From Cryptomeria japonica (Eukaryota; Streptophyta; Pinopsida; Cupressales; Cupressaceae): a stretch of 60,000 nucleotides of DNA. The stretch spans positions 16,256,285 through 16,316,284 of the forward strand of contig NC_081413.1 in NCBI RefSeq assembly GCF_030272615.1, in the 5' to 3' direction. Shown here piece by piece: positions 33,432 through 45,737 of the stretch. The notes beneath the pieces were generated by a model that was not told where the DNA came from, made no database searches, and saw only the letters and a program-made list of their open reading frames with translations. The first letter of the stretch is position 1; every line of letters begins with the position of its first letter. The position numbers and the translations under genes are program-made.

Positions 33432-34449
33432 TGTTGGTATTTTGGTATGGTTTTTTCATTGATGTCAACACCTACTAGAACTCTAGCACTTTGGAGATCC
33501 AGCAACATTCACCGGCAAGCAAGTGACTTTTGCACAGTCACCGATATATGGCCCACCGACAGGATATAATGATCACCAACACTTGGAATAGCATGGAAAA
33601 CACTTGGTAATGTCAAAGACATTGTTTGGACATCTTATCTTGGAGAATTGTTACCGAAAAATAGGTCCAGGTTATGCACCAGCAGGCTTATCTTTTCCAG
33701 ATCAGCATGGCATGCTATGGAGATGATTAATTATTGGTGTAAATGCATTAAGCCGACATATTCAATTGGTTATTGCATCGAATATTGTATTATTTGTAAA
33801 ATGATTTTATTGTAATATCTTGAAGAGATGACCTACTAAAATTGGTCTTAGGTTATGGTATAAATGTAAGATCTTAATTGTAAGATCGAATGTGGAATGT
33901 GAAAAAGGAATTGTGTGAAGGTATATGCGAGATTAAGCAGAGCTATACACGTGGACATCATTTGAAGGTGAAGCTAGGTTTTTGTGAAAGCATATCAGAA
34001 CTACACTGGTACTGAATCCAGCATATGAAGATGCTACTTTGAGCAGTACATTCTTATTGGATTTAACCATCCAACTGTAGTCAGTGTGACTCTCGTTTGT
34101 GTTTGAGAAATGAGCTCTAGGCGCTTGGCCTTTCTAAATGTGCAGACCCCATTTATGTACACTTACTATCTGCAGTAGTATCATCTGATTGTGGGTAAGG
34201 TTTCCCACCGTGGTTTTTCCCCTTATAGGGTTTCCACGTACAAATATTGGTGTTATGTGTTGTGGATGACTTTGTCCTTTTGTTTCATGCATTATTCTTT
34301 GTCGGTATTACATTTATCTGTTAAAATTGTCCACCGGTATAACAAACTGTTTCACTGGTATTAAGTAATAATTTGGTTAAGTTGTTTGGTTTAAAATCAT
34401 ATTGGGCAACTGATACGCCCCCCCTCTCAGTTGCTTCCAGGACCTAACA
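33432..34449 (+). repeat. Copia A 3' LTR (1018 bp)
   Basis: Starts TGTTGGTATTTTGG, ends GGACCTAACA, followed by the TAGAC duplication (34450-34454). Its C tract is 7 long against 15 in the 5' LTR. Confidence 0.93.
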
Positions 34450-34454
34450 TAGAC

Positions 34455-35025
34455 AACAATTAGGTCGGTAGCATAAACCCTAAACCCTAAACATTTTAGG
34501 TTTACAATTACAAGCGGTCCAATCCTGACCGTTCAAACACTTTGCATAGAATAAAACAATCTCAAACATATCACAAGTCATTTTGCATCATCCATTCTTC
34601 ACCGTACATGGAAATCAGTAACCCATCACGCTCTCTTCACATACCGCTAAGAAGAATGTTCATTCCTGAGGTAGACATTTAATGCAATAGATCTTCACAT
34701 GCAAGATCCTCAAGGAAATCCTTCAGGTGCACAAAACTGACATGGCATCTCGATCTCATCCTTATCTCTTAGCTAACGCATCACAACATGTCATTGGTTG
34801 CATCGCACAAGCTATATTACCAAACCGGAAACCCTAGAGCTAAGACTACCAACTGATAGTCACACTTAGTGAAACCCTGACACCGATCCACTTCATTCCT
34901 TCATATCGGCTCTCCTACTTGAACATCAATAACAACTTCTTCCAATCTTTATACTGGTTCACTTGCACTTATTTACATCAATGATAATATAAATTATCAT
35001 CATACTGGTTCATCATATGCCAACA
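34455..35025 (-). repeat. Copia B left (3') LTR, inner part
   Basis: Continues the LTR interrupted at 27826 and matches 52540-53120. It ends ATATGCCAACA (minus strand: TGTTGGCATAT start). AAACCCTAAACCCTAAAC at 34475-34492 is a short telomere-type (telo-box) motif. Confidence 0.9.
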
Positions 35026-35222
35026 GTCTCTCCCTTTGGTATTGATGGCAATACTCGGTGTAGCATTGCAACTACAAACAACATAGACCAGTGCAACTAT
35101 AACATATATCTTCTCCCATATCATATATCTTCATCACTTCAGATATCTTCTCCCCCTGACAGCAATGTCAAAGTGGAGGCACAAACTTCCATTCTCCACT
35201 ATGTTGCTCCCCCTATGGAGTA
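35026..35222 (-). other. Copia B polypurine region
   Basis: On the minus strand a purine run (CCAAAGGGAGAGAC) touches the LTR at 35026, and further GGGGGAG motifs occur near 35153 and 35211. This is the same ladder arrangement as in copia A. Confidence 0.65.
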
Positions 35223-35384
35223 GCATCCTTCAACACATCAATCCTAAAAGATTTTGACATTGTAGTACCTGACTAATGTGAATCACACATTGTTAATTTA
35301 CTTCATGAAGGGTAGAACCCCTAATTCACCTCTCAAATAAGTAAATGGAGTTTTAGATAAGGGCTTAGTGAATATGTCTACTAG

Positions 35385-38300
35385 CTACTCCTTACTAGAA
35401 ACATGTTCTAATACAACCTCTTTGTTTTGAACCCTCTCTCTCAAGAAGTGATACTTGAGCTCAATGTGTTTAGTTCTAGCATGCAATACTGGAATCTTGG
35501 AAATATTTATTGCACTTGTGTTGTCACAAAATATACTCACCGGTTCATATATAGGAACTTTGAAACCATCCAATACATGTTTCATCCAGATTGCTTGAGT
35601 TTAGTTCATAAATGCTGGCACATACTCCACTTCAGCTATAGACTGGGAAATACAGCTTTGCTTCTTACACATCCATGAGACTAGTCTTCCACCAAGAAAG
35701 AATGCTCCACTGGTTGTGCTCTTTCGATCATCCACATTACCTGCCCAATCTGCATCGGTAAATGCTTTGAGATTAAAATCACCATTATATGGATACCACA
35801 ATCCATAATCAACTGTCCCTTTCAGGTATCTAAGAATCCTCTTGACTGCTACCAAGTGGGATTCTCTTGGACTTTTTTTAAAATGGGCCACAATGCCCAC
35901 TGCATGAGCAATATCCGGTCTATTGTGTACCACATAGTGCAGCTTACCGATTATTGATCGGTACTCCTTCTCATTCACCAACGTTGAATCATCTTCGTTA
36001 GTCAATTTGCAACCGGTCACCATCGGTGTACCAATCGGTTTGCTCTCCTCCATACCAAAGGTCTTCAATACCTCTTTGACATACTTAGATTAGATAATAA
36101 AGATACCCTCTTTCATCTATTGAATATGTAGACAAATGAAGAACTTTATCTCTCCAATCAGAGACATCTCAAACTCTTTCTTCATTTCATCTACAAATGC
36201 ATGGCTCATTTCATCATCTCCTCCAAAGATTATGTCATCTACAAACACTTCACAGATCAGAATCTGGTCACCTTCAGATTTCAGGTAGATGTTGTTTTCC
36301 TCACTTGTTCTCTGAAATCCTATCTTCACAAGATGAGAGTGTAACCATTCATATCATGACCTTGGTGCTTGTTTGAATCCATACAAGGCCTTGTGTAATC
36401 TACACACCATGTTACTATCTTCTGAAAAGGGAAACCCATCTGGTTGTTCAATATACACTTCCTCTTCTAGGATTCCATTCAAGAATGCAGACTTCACATC
36501 CATCTGGTATACCTTGAATCCCTTAAATGCTACAAATGCAAGTAGCATTCGAACACCTTCCAGTCTAGCCACTGGGGAAAAGGTTTCTCCATAGTCTTCT
36601 TCTTCTTCCTAAGCATATCCCTTGCATACAAGTCTTGCCTTGTTCCTTACAATTGTGCCTTCTTCATTCAGCTTATTCCTGAAGACCCATTTGGTACCTA
36701 TGACATTCTTGTGTTTTGGTTTGGGTACCAAAGACCATGTTGCATTCATTTCTATCTAGTCTAGCTCCTCTTCCATTTCCTTAATCCAGTCTTCATCTGT
36801 AAGTGCCTCTCTAGCAGTCTTAGGCTCAAATTCAGAAATCATGCAAGAGTTTTCTTTCACCTTTCTTCTTGTGAGTATCCCTGCATCTTTATCTCCTATA
36901 ATCTACTTCGGATCATGATGTAGTTTCACATATCTAGGAATGACTCTAGCTAGTTTTGCTTGCTTTTCCTCTTCTTCTTCTTCTCCATCTTCTTCTTCAC
37001 CTACTGCAGCTTCTACTAGTATAGGAACACTGAGGTCTTTGCTTGTTTCTTTATTAACCGATTCCCAGAAGATTACACCTGATTCATCTTCCACTTGCTC
37101 GTTGTTGGTTTCCTCGGGTTTCTCAGGGGATTCATCAACCCTGACATTGATACTCTCAATAATTTTCTGAGTCCTATTGTTGTAGCACTTGAGAGCTTTG
37201 TTTTTAGTGGAATATCCTAGAAATATTCCTTCATCACATTTAGCATCAAGCTTGCTCAGATGCTCACTTCTCTTGATATAACACTTACTACCAAATACTT
37301 TAAAATAACTCATAGTGGGAGTCTTCTCGTTCCAGTACTCATAAGGGGTTTTATCTTTACCTTTCTTGATGAGTACCTGGTTCATAGTATAGACTACAGT
37401 GCTCACTACTTCTCTCCAAAAAGTGTGAGCAACCTTTCCTTGGATCAACATTGTTCTAGCTGCTTCAACTACGGTCCTATTATTCCTTTTTGTTATGCTA
37501 TTTTATTGTGGTGTCCTTGGGCAGACAACTACCTCTTGATACCATTCTCTTTGCAGTACTTGTTGAATTCATTAGAAGTGAATTCACCTCCTTGATCAGT
37601 TCTTAGGCATTTTATCCTTTGACCACTTTCCTTCTCTACTAATGCTCTAAAGGCTTTGAACTTTCCAAATGCCTCAGACTTGTCTTTCAAGAATGTGACC
37701 CACATCATTCTTGAACAGTTATCAGACTTCACCATCAAACACTGACTAATCTTGGCATTCAACTGAAACAAGTTACCTATGGTCTTCTTATCAGTGGCAA
37801 TAAGTTCACCACTCTTTCCAATTATACTACAGACTCCACCTTTGAACTCCAGAATGAGTCCTTTGTCATTTAGCTGAGCAACACTAAAAAGGTTATGCTT
37901 AAGACATTCTACCCAGTAGACATCATCTGCACTTCTCTTTCCATGTAGTGAGATGGATCCTTTACCTTTCACCAAGCATGGTGCATCGTTTCCAAACCAG
38001 ACAACACCTCCATCATATTCTTCCAGAGATAGAAACTTTCTCCAGTCACCAGTCATGTGGTGAGAACACCCACTATTAATAATTCACTCATTAGAGTTGT
38101 CAATGTGAGAGACAGGGGCTTTCTTATCAGACACTTCTTCCTTTATAGCTACAAACACTATGTCCTCATTCTCTTCATCCTCAAATTCTTCATCAGTAAC
38201 ACTCTCATACACTGCAACAAGACAATTTCTCCTACCTCCTCCTTTATACTTTCTAAACCTCTCTGGTTTATCCTTATTGTCATTATTAAGACAGTTAACA

Positions 38301-39121
38301 TCTATATGTCCTATCTTATTGCAAGAAAAACATTTTAAAGGAAGCTTACCTCTGTATTTTCTAGTGCCTTTTGGAATTCTCTTGGCAAGAAGAGTTTCAT
38401 ACTCCATCAGAATCTCTTCATCATCCATATCTTTGCATTGCCTGGATTCATAATTGGTACTTACTTCTTTTCCTTTTCTGGTTGGTGCAGCAGATGCTCT
38501 AAAGGTTGACTCAGTCTTCTGAACACTGCCATCATAGCTATTCAACGCATATGCAGTCAACTTTGCAATGATAGAGTCTAAGGATACCTTGGTTTTGTCG
38601 ATAGACCTTAGCTCCTAAATAGCAGCAACTCTAATTGCATAGATCGATAACAATGATCTCAAAACTTTACTGACAATGGTGGCATCATCAATTGTTCCAC
38701 CAGTGCTCTTGATATCTCCAACCACAGTCTTGATCCTTATGTCATATTGTTGAATGGTCTCTCCTTCAACCATCCTCATGTCTTCAAATTTTCCTTTAAG
38801 GCTCTCTTCTTTAGTTTGCTTGACATGCTCATCACCACCATAAATGGTTTCCAGAGTGTCCCATACACCCTTAGGATTGTCCTTATCATGTACATCAATG
38901 AACTCAATATCAAACAGGCTGCTAATAAGGGCTTCCATGACTTGCCCATTTTCTTGAATCTCTCTTTTCTGATCATCGATTAGAGTGCCAGTGGGGATAA
39001 CATAGACATTATCAACATAGCTCCAGTGTTGAGCACCCAAACTCTTGATATAAATCTTTATTCTTTCCTTCCATATTTTGAAGTTATCTCTATTGAACGT
39101 AGGACCTTCCCTCTTCATCAT
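35385..39121 (-). pseudogene. Copia B gag-pol polyprotein, broken
   Basis: It starts at ATG 39119-39121 (MMKREGPTFNRDNFKIW). Gag with a good zinc knuckle (CFSCNKIGHIDVNC, about 38300) is in one frame to 37529. The protease reads [10 protein letters not shown] with a TGA in place of Trp before it (38084-38086); the catalytic Asp codon is AAT (38075-38077). The GAG-pre-integrase and first part of integrase, about 105 residues by comparison with copia A, are deleted near 37717. After a frameshift between 37529 and 37451 a second frame carries the integrase end, a Glu-rich linker, RT ([23 protein letters not shown] near 36232-36246) and RNase H (DADWAG, STAE-like block, CDNTSAI), with at least six in-frame stops. 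Confidence 0.92.
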
Positions 39122-39180
39122 TAAAGCAGGATCTTTTACCTCAAGCGGTTAAGCTTATATCACCGAGGACCTGGAATTTC

Positions 39181-39192
39181 TCTGATACCAAT
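39181..39192 (-). other. Copia B primer-binding site
   Basis: Minus strand reads ATTGGTATCAGA directly after the LTR end at 39193, the initiator-Met type site. Confidence 0.9.
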
Positions 39193-39456
39193 TGATGAAT
39201 AATTATGAACAACAAATACCCTAACTGGTACTGAGAGGGGGGGTGAATCAGTACATACAAAAACTTCTCAACAACTTATCAAGTTAAAACAATGCTAACC
39301 GGTTGTCTTCATCACTAAGCTTAACCATGGCAATACCGGTTAAACACAATAAGACTTCAGATAGCTAAACCAATAAAACTGAATACTTCAAATAACATTC
39401 AACACTTGATAACTACTTCACCAATATACTCATGAATGTGTTGTATCAGGAATACC
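39193..39456 (-). repeat. Copia B right (5') LTR, inner part
   Basis: Starts TGATGAATAATTATGAAC on the plus strand and stops at the ATACC duplication (39452-39456) where gypsy C begins. It contains CTGAGAGGGGGGGTGAATCAGTA, the complement of the C-tract hairpin of copia A. Confidence 0.9.
39452..39456. repeat. Left target-site duplication of gypsy C
   Basis: ATACC, repeated at 51957-51961. The uninterrupted site TAATACCATAACC is present in the other copia B LTR at about 27240. Confidence 0.95.
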
Positions 39457-42417
39457 TGTTCTTGCATGGATTTTCACCCGATGCAAGCTTGAAATTCCTG
39501 CAATCCAGTGACACATTGGACTGCTCTCAGGATGTGGGTATCCTAATATGAGAGAAGACCTCCAGATTATAGACGGGCTTCCTATTTGATCACCTAAAAA
39601 ACTAATGACTTCTTGACTGGAAAAGAGGTAGAAGGATATGCATAAAATAAAACTATAGATAAAAAGGTGATCCACCGATGACTGAAACTGACTTGCAAAT
39701 GCTAACAAACCTCACAAAATACTTAGATAATGAAGCTTTGTAATCTCACAACTCAAATATGCATGCTTGCAAAAATGATTCATATGAAAGGTTTAAACTT
39801 TTATATGTTTGCAGGGGGGAAACATTGATATTTTCACAACTCCAAACATTAAAAGTAACAACACATTCACTGACCTGCACTATAACATGTTGCATATGAT
39901 CATAACACTGAGGCAATAAGATGAAAAGAAAGATTCTATAAAAAATCACAAAAATTCACTCTAAGAACTCACACACAATGCTTGAACAACACAAATCTGA
40001 GAAGGAAAATGGACTTCTTTATTGATCAATAGGAGTTATCTGCATTACAAATCTCAAAAACTCATAAGAAATGAGTTACAGGAGCCTAAGTATCTTTTGC
40101 TACACAATCTCAAAACTCCCGAACCCTCCCAAAAGAGTCAAAAACAAACACTTATATCAAAGCTTGCAAAAAATTCAAAATTTGAATTTTTGGCTCCAAG
40201 ATGGATCAGTTGTCATCAATTCTAAGCTTTTCCTCAAAATCAAGGAGCTTAACTGAGAGAGAAACTCTTCCAAAACTGCAAAAAAGAGTAGCCAAACTGA
40301 ACACAACTTCACGTCATTTCGCGATGAGTTCACCTAGACGCTACCAGTTACCTGACCATTTGATTTAGCCACCTGCATTAACCATCAGCACATAACAAAA
40401 ACCGTCGAGACTGTTGACGGCTTGTCGCTATGTCGCAAGGATTAACCTTTATGCACCTTTTCATTATAGTATAACTACAGCGCTCGGATCTTTAGGAACC
40501 TGTTCGGATTTTAACCACTCTGATTTTTGCTTTTATCTCTCTTGTTGCTCTCTTCATCCTGGGCCCACGGGAACGAGCGATGATAATGAACTTTGAACCA
40601 TTGAACCACTTTGAACCGGTTCAAAGTTCAAGTTCAAAGTCGATTTAAAAAAGATAGACATCCGCTCGTCTGTAGACTTTTGCCACATGTCAGCCTCTGA
40701 TTTGCTCATGGGTCCACTTTGTCTGCCATCTGGACTTGGTCTGCCTTAGTTCTTCATCTTCTCTCTACCACGTGGTGAATCCTCATTTATTCTAAGCCTA
40801 CCTGGATGGCCACCTCAACTACCACCTTGCAAGTCGCCAAGTCGCATGAGATAACCAGCGAGAATCTTCATCATGTAGTATAGCGACAGTCGTTGATCTG
40901 TCCTCAAACTACTTGATCTTTAACCTCTTAGTCGCTCACCTTTTTTGCACGTGCTTTGTCGCTAAGTCGCTATGATAACTGGTGAGATTCTTTCTATAGC
41001 GGTATAGCAATGGTCATTAGATCTTTCGAACTACCGTTGATCTTTCTTGATCTACTCCACCCTTACCTCTTCGTCCATCCGTGCCACATGTCAATCTTTG
41101 GTTTTCCACTTGATCCACCTAAGCATGGCCTCATCCGCCACCTCAGCACCACCAGTCCCACTGTTTTACTTTGGTTTGTTCGGCATCAGTCTTTTGGCCA
41201 AACTACATCCCTCGGCAAATAGTTTTTATGTCTCATCGAAACTATAGTTTCATCGATACCTATTATTTTGATGAAACTGATGCATTCGGTGAAACTATTT
41301 AGAGATCTATCGCAGCCAAGGTTTGTTTGACATTAACCTTGATGACATTCCACCTGTCGCGAGGCATGTCACCTTGTGATACGCTCAGAGTCCACCTCGG
41401 CACCACCTGACTTGCCACCTATCGCGAGGGTATTCGTTTCAGGCACTTCACAACCGTGGTACATGACAATCATGGATAGCCCCGGAATGTCACTCCACCG
41501 TTTGATATTCCTTGATCTATCATTGGATCTTAGCGATCTGCTCAAGCTTTAACTTTCCCTTTTTGGTACATGCTTTGTCGCCAAGTCGCGGGGAGTATTT
41601 AACAATTATCTTCCCATCACAACATAGCAACAGCCGTCAAATCTTTCTTGATCATCGTTGATCTACCTGAATCTGCTCAGTTTTTAGTCTCTCTAAGCGG
41701 CTCTCTCTTATGACACGGTGTTACCATGTGTTAGCCTCTATTTTGCCACATGATCCACCCAGGCGCCACCTCAACTTCCACCTGGATGCCACCTCACCAG
41801 TCGCTAAGTCACGGAGATTAATAGTCGAGCACTTTTGCATAACGGTATAGAAATGGCCGTCAGATCCTTTGCAACCTTCTCGCCTATTAATTTGCCCTTT
41901 TACTACAAAATTTGGCCGATTTAAGATGCGTGCGCAGGCAGGGGGCCCACCAACACTGAGATGCTCCTTGTCAAAAGCCATTAAGATTTGACACTTAATA
42001 TGTGTGGGACTTTGCCTTTAAATACTGAAATGCTCCTCCCCGCGGCAAATGTGGGATAAATGGACTACGCCTGGGCCCTTCCATCAGGTAATCGAGATAA
42101 CCTGAGATTGTTCCTTCTGATACCTGATTACAACATTCCACACTCTACACTTTTTATCAGGTCATCAATGTAGGTCTTGTCGATAAGGCAAAAATTCAAA
42201 AAACTGCAAAGAAACACCCATCTCCCTCAGCATGTTGGGCTCAACCCTCATGGGAGCCACATTTTACCCCACATGCTATAATTCAATGAACAAAAAGTTA
42301 GTTTCCCTGTGTCTGCACATGAAGCAAACAAGTTGGACAAAAACATGTATTCTTTTCATACTTAGCACTTGCTTCTCCTTTCGAGGCATATTGAGCTTGT
42401 AGAGAAAATAGGTAACA
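39457..42417 (-). repeat. Gypsy C left (3') LTR (2961 bp)
   Basis: Plus strand begins TGTTCTTGCATGG and ends AATAGGTAACA. It is about 135 bp longer than the right LTR because of a segment near 40490-40625 that the other copy lacks. Its middle (about 40380-41900) is GC-richer and made of degenerate repeats with the theme GTATAGCGACxGCCGTyAGATCT and GTCGCTAAGTCGC. Small frames inside it are not genes. Confidence 0.9.
40440..41870. repeat. Degenerate internal repeats in the gypsy C LTR
   Basis: A TATAGCGACAGTCGTTGATCT-like phrase recurs near 40465, 40880, 41000, 41450, 41625 and 41845, usually after GTCGCTAAGTCGC and before CCACCTCA/GCCACCT phrases. Units are 120-420 bp long and strongly diverged. 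The same series is present in the right LTR (50140-51400), so it predates this insertion. Confidence 0.65.
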
Positions 42418-42941
42418 TTTTTTGTGGCATCTACCATATGTTTGCCTGCTAAATATCTTGACGAATTGCCTAACTCTATCTATTGGGCACAGAGTCACTG
42501 AGACTGATAGAAAACTGAAACAACACATCACACATGATTGCAAGAACTCTCTTTTCCCTCAAAAACTTGTCCCAATCTATTGAGTACAAGTGTGTGGTTT
42601 ATGGCAATGAGCTTAACACCTTACTGTCATGAATTAGGCATGTGAATTGACAGATTAGGATAGGACAAAAAAATAAAACACTTCTGAAACACTGCAACAA
42701 TTTATTGCACCTATATGAGGGAGATGCCTTTTGTGTGTGAGAGGGGATAAACATATTCCTTGTTTCATATGATGGACACCTCTCTTATATAGCTTCAATG
42801 GATTGCAACAGTATGACTCTTATTACTCCTCTAGAACTATGCTCTAGGCACTTAGGGAAAACAAAACTACAAACTGACCTACTGTACAAAGCACTTATTA
42901 CCACTAGGAAAACTGAAATATGTACAAATTTTAGGCATACC
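42418..42941 (-). other. Gypsy C sequence between pol and 3' LTR
   Basis: No open frame with family features, no PMD gene. The sequence touching the LTR reads CCACAAAAAA on the minus strand, an A-rich rather than G-rich polypurine tract. Confidence 0.5.
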
Positions 42942-44177
42942 TCAAAAGCAATGCTTGAGGTGAATCCCATTGACTGGGATTGGTTCAACTTCACCATCCA
43001 ACTTAGACAGTTGGAAGGCATTGTGCTTCTTGCACTCGGAAATCATATAAGGTCCACTCCAAAAAGCATCAAACTTTGTATGCTTGCCTGGCCTGCTCCT
43101 GAATTCATCCCATTTCATGACAATGTCACCTTCCTTGAAAACTCTAGGAGAAGCCCTCTTATCAAAATATATTTTCATTTGAGCTTGGTGATCCTCAATT
43201 TGCCTCATTGCCTTATTTCTAACTTCCTCTAGCTCAATCAGCTAAGCCAATCTTGTTGACATAGGCTCTTCTTCAATCACATCCAGCTTGTTAGATAGAT
43301 CAAGGGATGGAAACTCAAGTGAAATAGGAAACCTTGCCTCTTTCCCATACACAAGAATGTATGGAGACATTGCAGTGGACCTCTTTGGTGTGATTCTATC
43401 AGCCCATAAGGCTGATTTAAGCTTGGTATGCCAAGCTCGCTGATTTCTTTCCATGGTCCTTTTGATGATTCTAAGAAGATTCTTATTTGTGGACTCAGCT
43501 TATGCATTGCCCTGAGGGTAATAGTTAGATGAGGTTTTAAGATAAACACCATTCTTTACTACCCAATCAGATATTCGGCTCCCTACAAAAGCAAGAGCAT
43601 TATCTGAAACTATAGATTCAGGGACAACAAATCTAGTTATCAACTCATCATAAAAGTTCAAAACAACTATCTCGTTTGCCTCCTTTAGTGCTACAGCCTC
43701 ATTCCACTTAGTAAAATTATCAATGGCTATGAGCACCCACTTGTGGCCAGCACTTGAAGGTGGATTTATGACTCCAATGAAATCCAAACCCCACTTCATA
43801 AAGGGTTGTTCTACCTGAATAGGTTGCAATGGCAGTGCTGCCAACCTCTCTTTTCTAGCAAACACGACAAATTATTTACACTTTCTAACCCAAGAATGTG
43901 CATCTCTGAACAAATTAGGGCAATAATAGCCTCCTTTCATAACTTTCAGAGCTGTAGCTCTTACTGAAAAGTGTCCTCTTGTTGATCCTTCATAAAACTC
44001 ATGTAATACCTTGTCAACCTGATCAGCATCTATGCACCTCAATAATACATCATGAAAATAATTTCTAAATAGAAGACCATTCAAGAGTACATAGGGAATG
44101 GACTGAAGTCTATAATACCTTCTTCTTGACTTACTCAATCCATGAGAACACTCACCGGTCAACAAGAAATGGGTCAT
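42942..44177 (-). pseudogene. Gypsy C integrase, broken by stops
   Basis: The HHCC zinc-binding part is visible (HEFYEGSTRGHFS then YYCPNLFRDAHSWVRKC, about 43890-44080). The catalytic core has Asp in WGLDFIGVI, Asp in SIVSDNALAF and Glu in AESTNKNL, and the C-terminal part has FKEGDIVMKW and PVNGIHLKHCF before the terminal stop at 42942. Stops at 43872 (TAA), 43500 (TAA) and 43242 (TAG) each sit where a Gln codon would be one C-to-T change away. No chromodomain is evident after the core. Confidence 0.9.
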
Positions 44178-44288
44178 TTCTTGTACCTAGCTAATAGAAG
44201 GAATACGAACAACTACTTGTTCTTCGCTTTGGAGGGCTAAAACAACCTTCTCCTCATCCTCTTCACTGTTGTTTGTGTGATCGGCAAG

Positions 44289-45530
44289 CTACTCACATAG
44301 TCCCTTACCTTTGACTAGCTTGGTGACCTTAATATCAACATCAAATTCCATTACCTTAGTCACCCAACCAGCCCTCTTATCATTTAAGTCTTTGCAGAGA
44401 AAAAACTCTTTAACTGAGGGGTGAGCAACCATCAACTTAATCGTATTGTTAGACAACATATACTTAAACTTTTTTAAACTCCTAACAACAACAAGAACAT
44501 GTTTTTCAATAGAAGAATATTTCTCCTCATAATCCTTAAGGCCTTGACTGAAAAAGGCCAAAGGTTGCTCCAAACCATGCTCATTTTCTTGAACCAACAT
44601 AGCTGAGATGTTGTCAATACTGCCATAAGCATACAAAATAAATTCTTTTAAGAAATCTGGGTTTAGCAAAGTAGGAGTAGCTGCAAGTGCCTCTTTTATA
44701 AGCTCAAAACTCCTCCTCCCATCCTTAGACCAACTGAAAGGAATATCCTTTTTCAACATAGAAGTTAGAGGTTTTAATAATTCTGCAATATCAGGAATAA
44801 ACCTCCTAACAAAATTAATCCTACCCAATAAGCTTTGCAAGCCCTTCTTGTGTGCTGGTAGAGGTAAGGAAAGAATAGCACTTACCCTCTCCGAATCAAT
44901 AGTAATACCCTCTTTTGACACCACATAGCCCAGGAGCTTACCCTCACGAACAGAAAACACACATTTCTTTGGGTAAAGAGATATACCATATACTCTACAC
45001 CTCTCAAAAAAATTCTTTAGGTGAGCTAGGTGCTCAACTGAATTTCTGGAATAAACAGTGATATCATCCAAATAAACAAGTACAAATTTATACATCAAAC
45101 CATGAAATGCCATATCCATAGCACGCTGAAAAGTGGCACCAGCATTTGACAAACCAAATGGCATCTTTTTATATGTCATAGTGCCCCATTTAGTTGTAAA
45201 TGTTGTCTTAAATTGATCTTCCTCCTTCACTAAAACTTGGTTATAACCTGAAAAACCATCTAGCAAGGAGAATCTCTCAGAACCTGCAACAACTTACAGA
45301 ATCTGCTCCATAGAGGGCAGTAGATATCTATCCTTCAATGAGGCTCTATTGAGATCTTGAAAATCAACACAAAGCTTGATTTCACCATTCTTTTTCCTAA
45401 CTGGGACAAGGTTTGACACCCAAGAGGTGTGTTTAATAGGAAAAATGATGTTGCTCTCAATGAGTTTATTAAGTTCTTTGACCATAAGGGGCTCAAGCTT
45501 TCGATTAAGAGGCCTTTGTTTTTGCCTCAC
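44289..45530 (-). pseudogene. Gypsy C reverse transcriptase and gypsy-type RNase H, broken
   Basis: RT motifs in order: VSNLVPVRKKNGEIKLCVDF, LLDGFSGYNQ (motif A), MPFGLSNAGATFQR (motif B), FVLVYLDDITVYS (motif C, near 45063-45075), LGYVVSKEGI. The standard Ty3-type RNase H follows, with FILYAYGSIDN in place of the usual Asp-containing FxLxTDAS block, then EKHVLVVVRSLKKFKYML, so its first catalytic Asp appears lost. TAA at 45294-45296 and TAG at 44289-44291 interrupt or end the segment. Confidence 0.92.
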
Positions 45531-45737
45531 AGGTTTAGCATTTGGCTCAAGCTCTACGGTATGTTGGGCAATACTAGGGTCAAATCCTTTTAAATTGGAA
45601 TATTGTCAAGCAAATATATCACTAAACTCTTGGCATAGTAAAACAAATACATGCCTTTCATCTAAAGTACACACCTTGCCAAGCTTTAACAGCTTATCCT
45701 TAAAAATCTCAACATTTTCATAATGTTCCTCCTTGAT

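Larger units (their letters stand above)
27827..34449 (+). mobile_element. Copia A: complete-structure Ty1/copia element
   Basis: The 6623-bp element has two LTRs of about 1 kb, a TGGTATCAGAGC primer site, gag-pol in copia order (gag, protease, integrase, RT, RNase H), polypurine tract and an exact 5-bp target duplication. Over the first ~400 bp the LTRs differ at roughly 9 percent of sites, mostly C/T and G/A changes, so it is not recent. The coding region is nearly open for 3 kb but damaged at both ends. Confidence 0.95.

Noticed and set aside
34475-34492. Interstitial telomere or chromosome end
   Set aside because: Only two and a half units, embedded in an LTR and matched by the other LTR copy.
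36940-37170. Ser/Thr-rich plus-strand frame
   Set aside because: Reverse of the Glu-rich linker (GAA/GAG run) of copia B pol.
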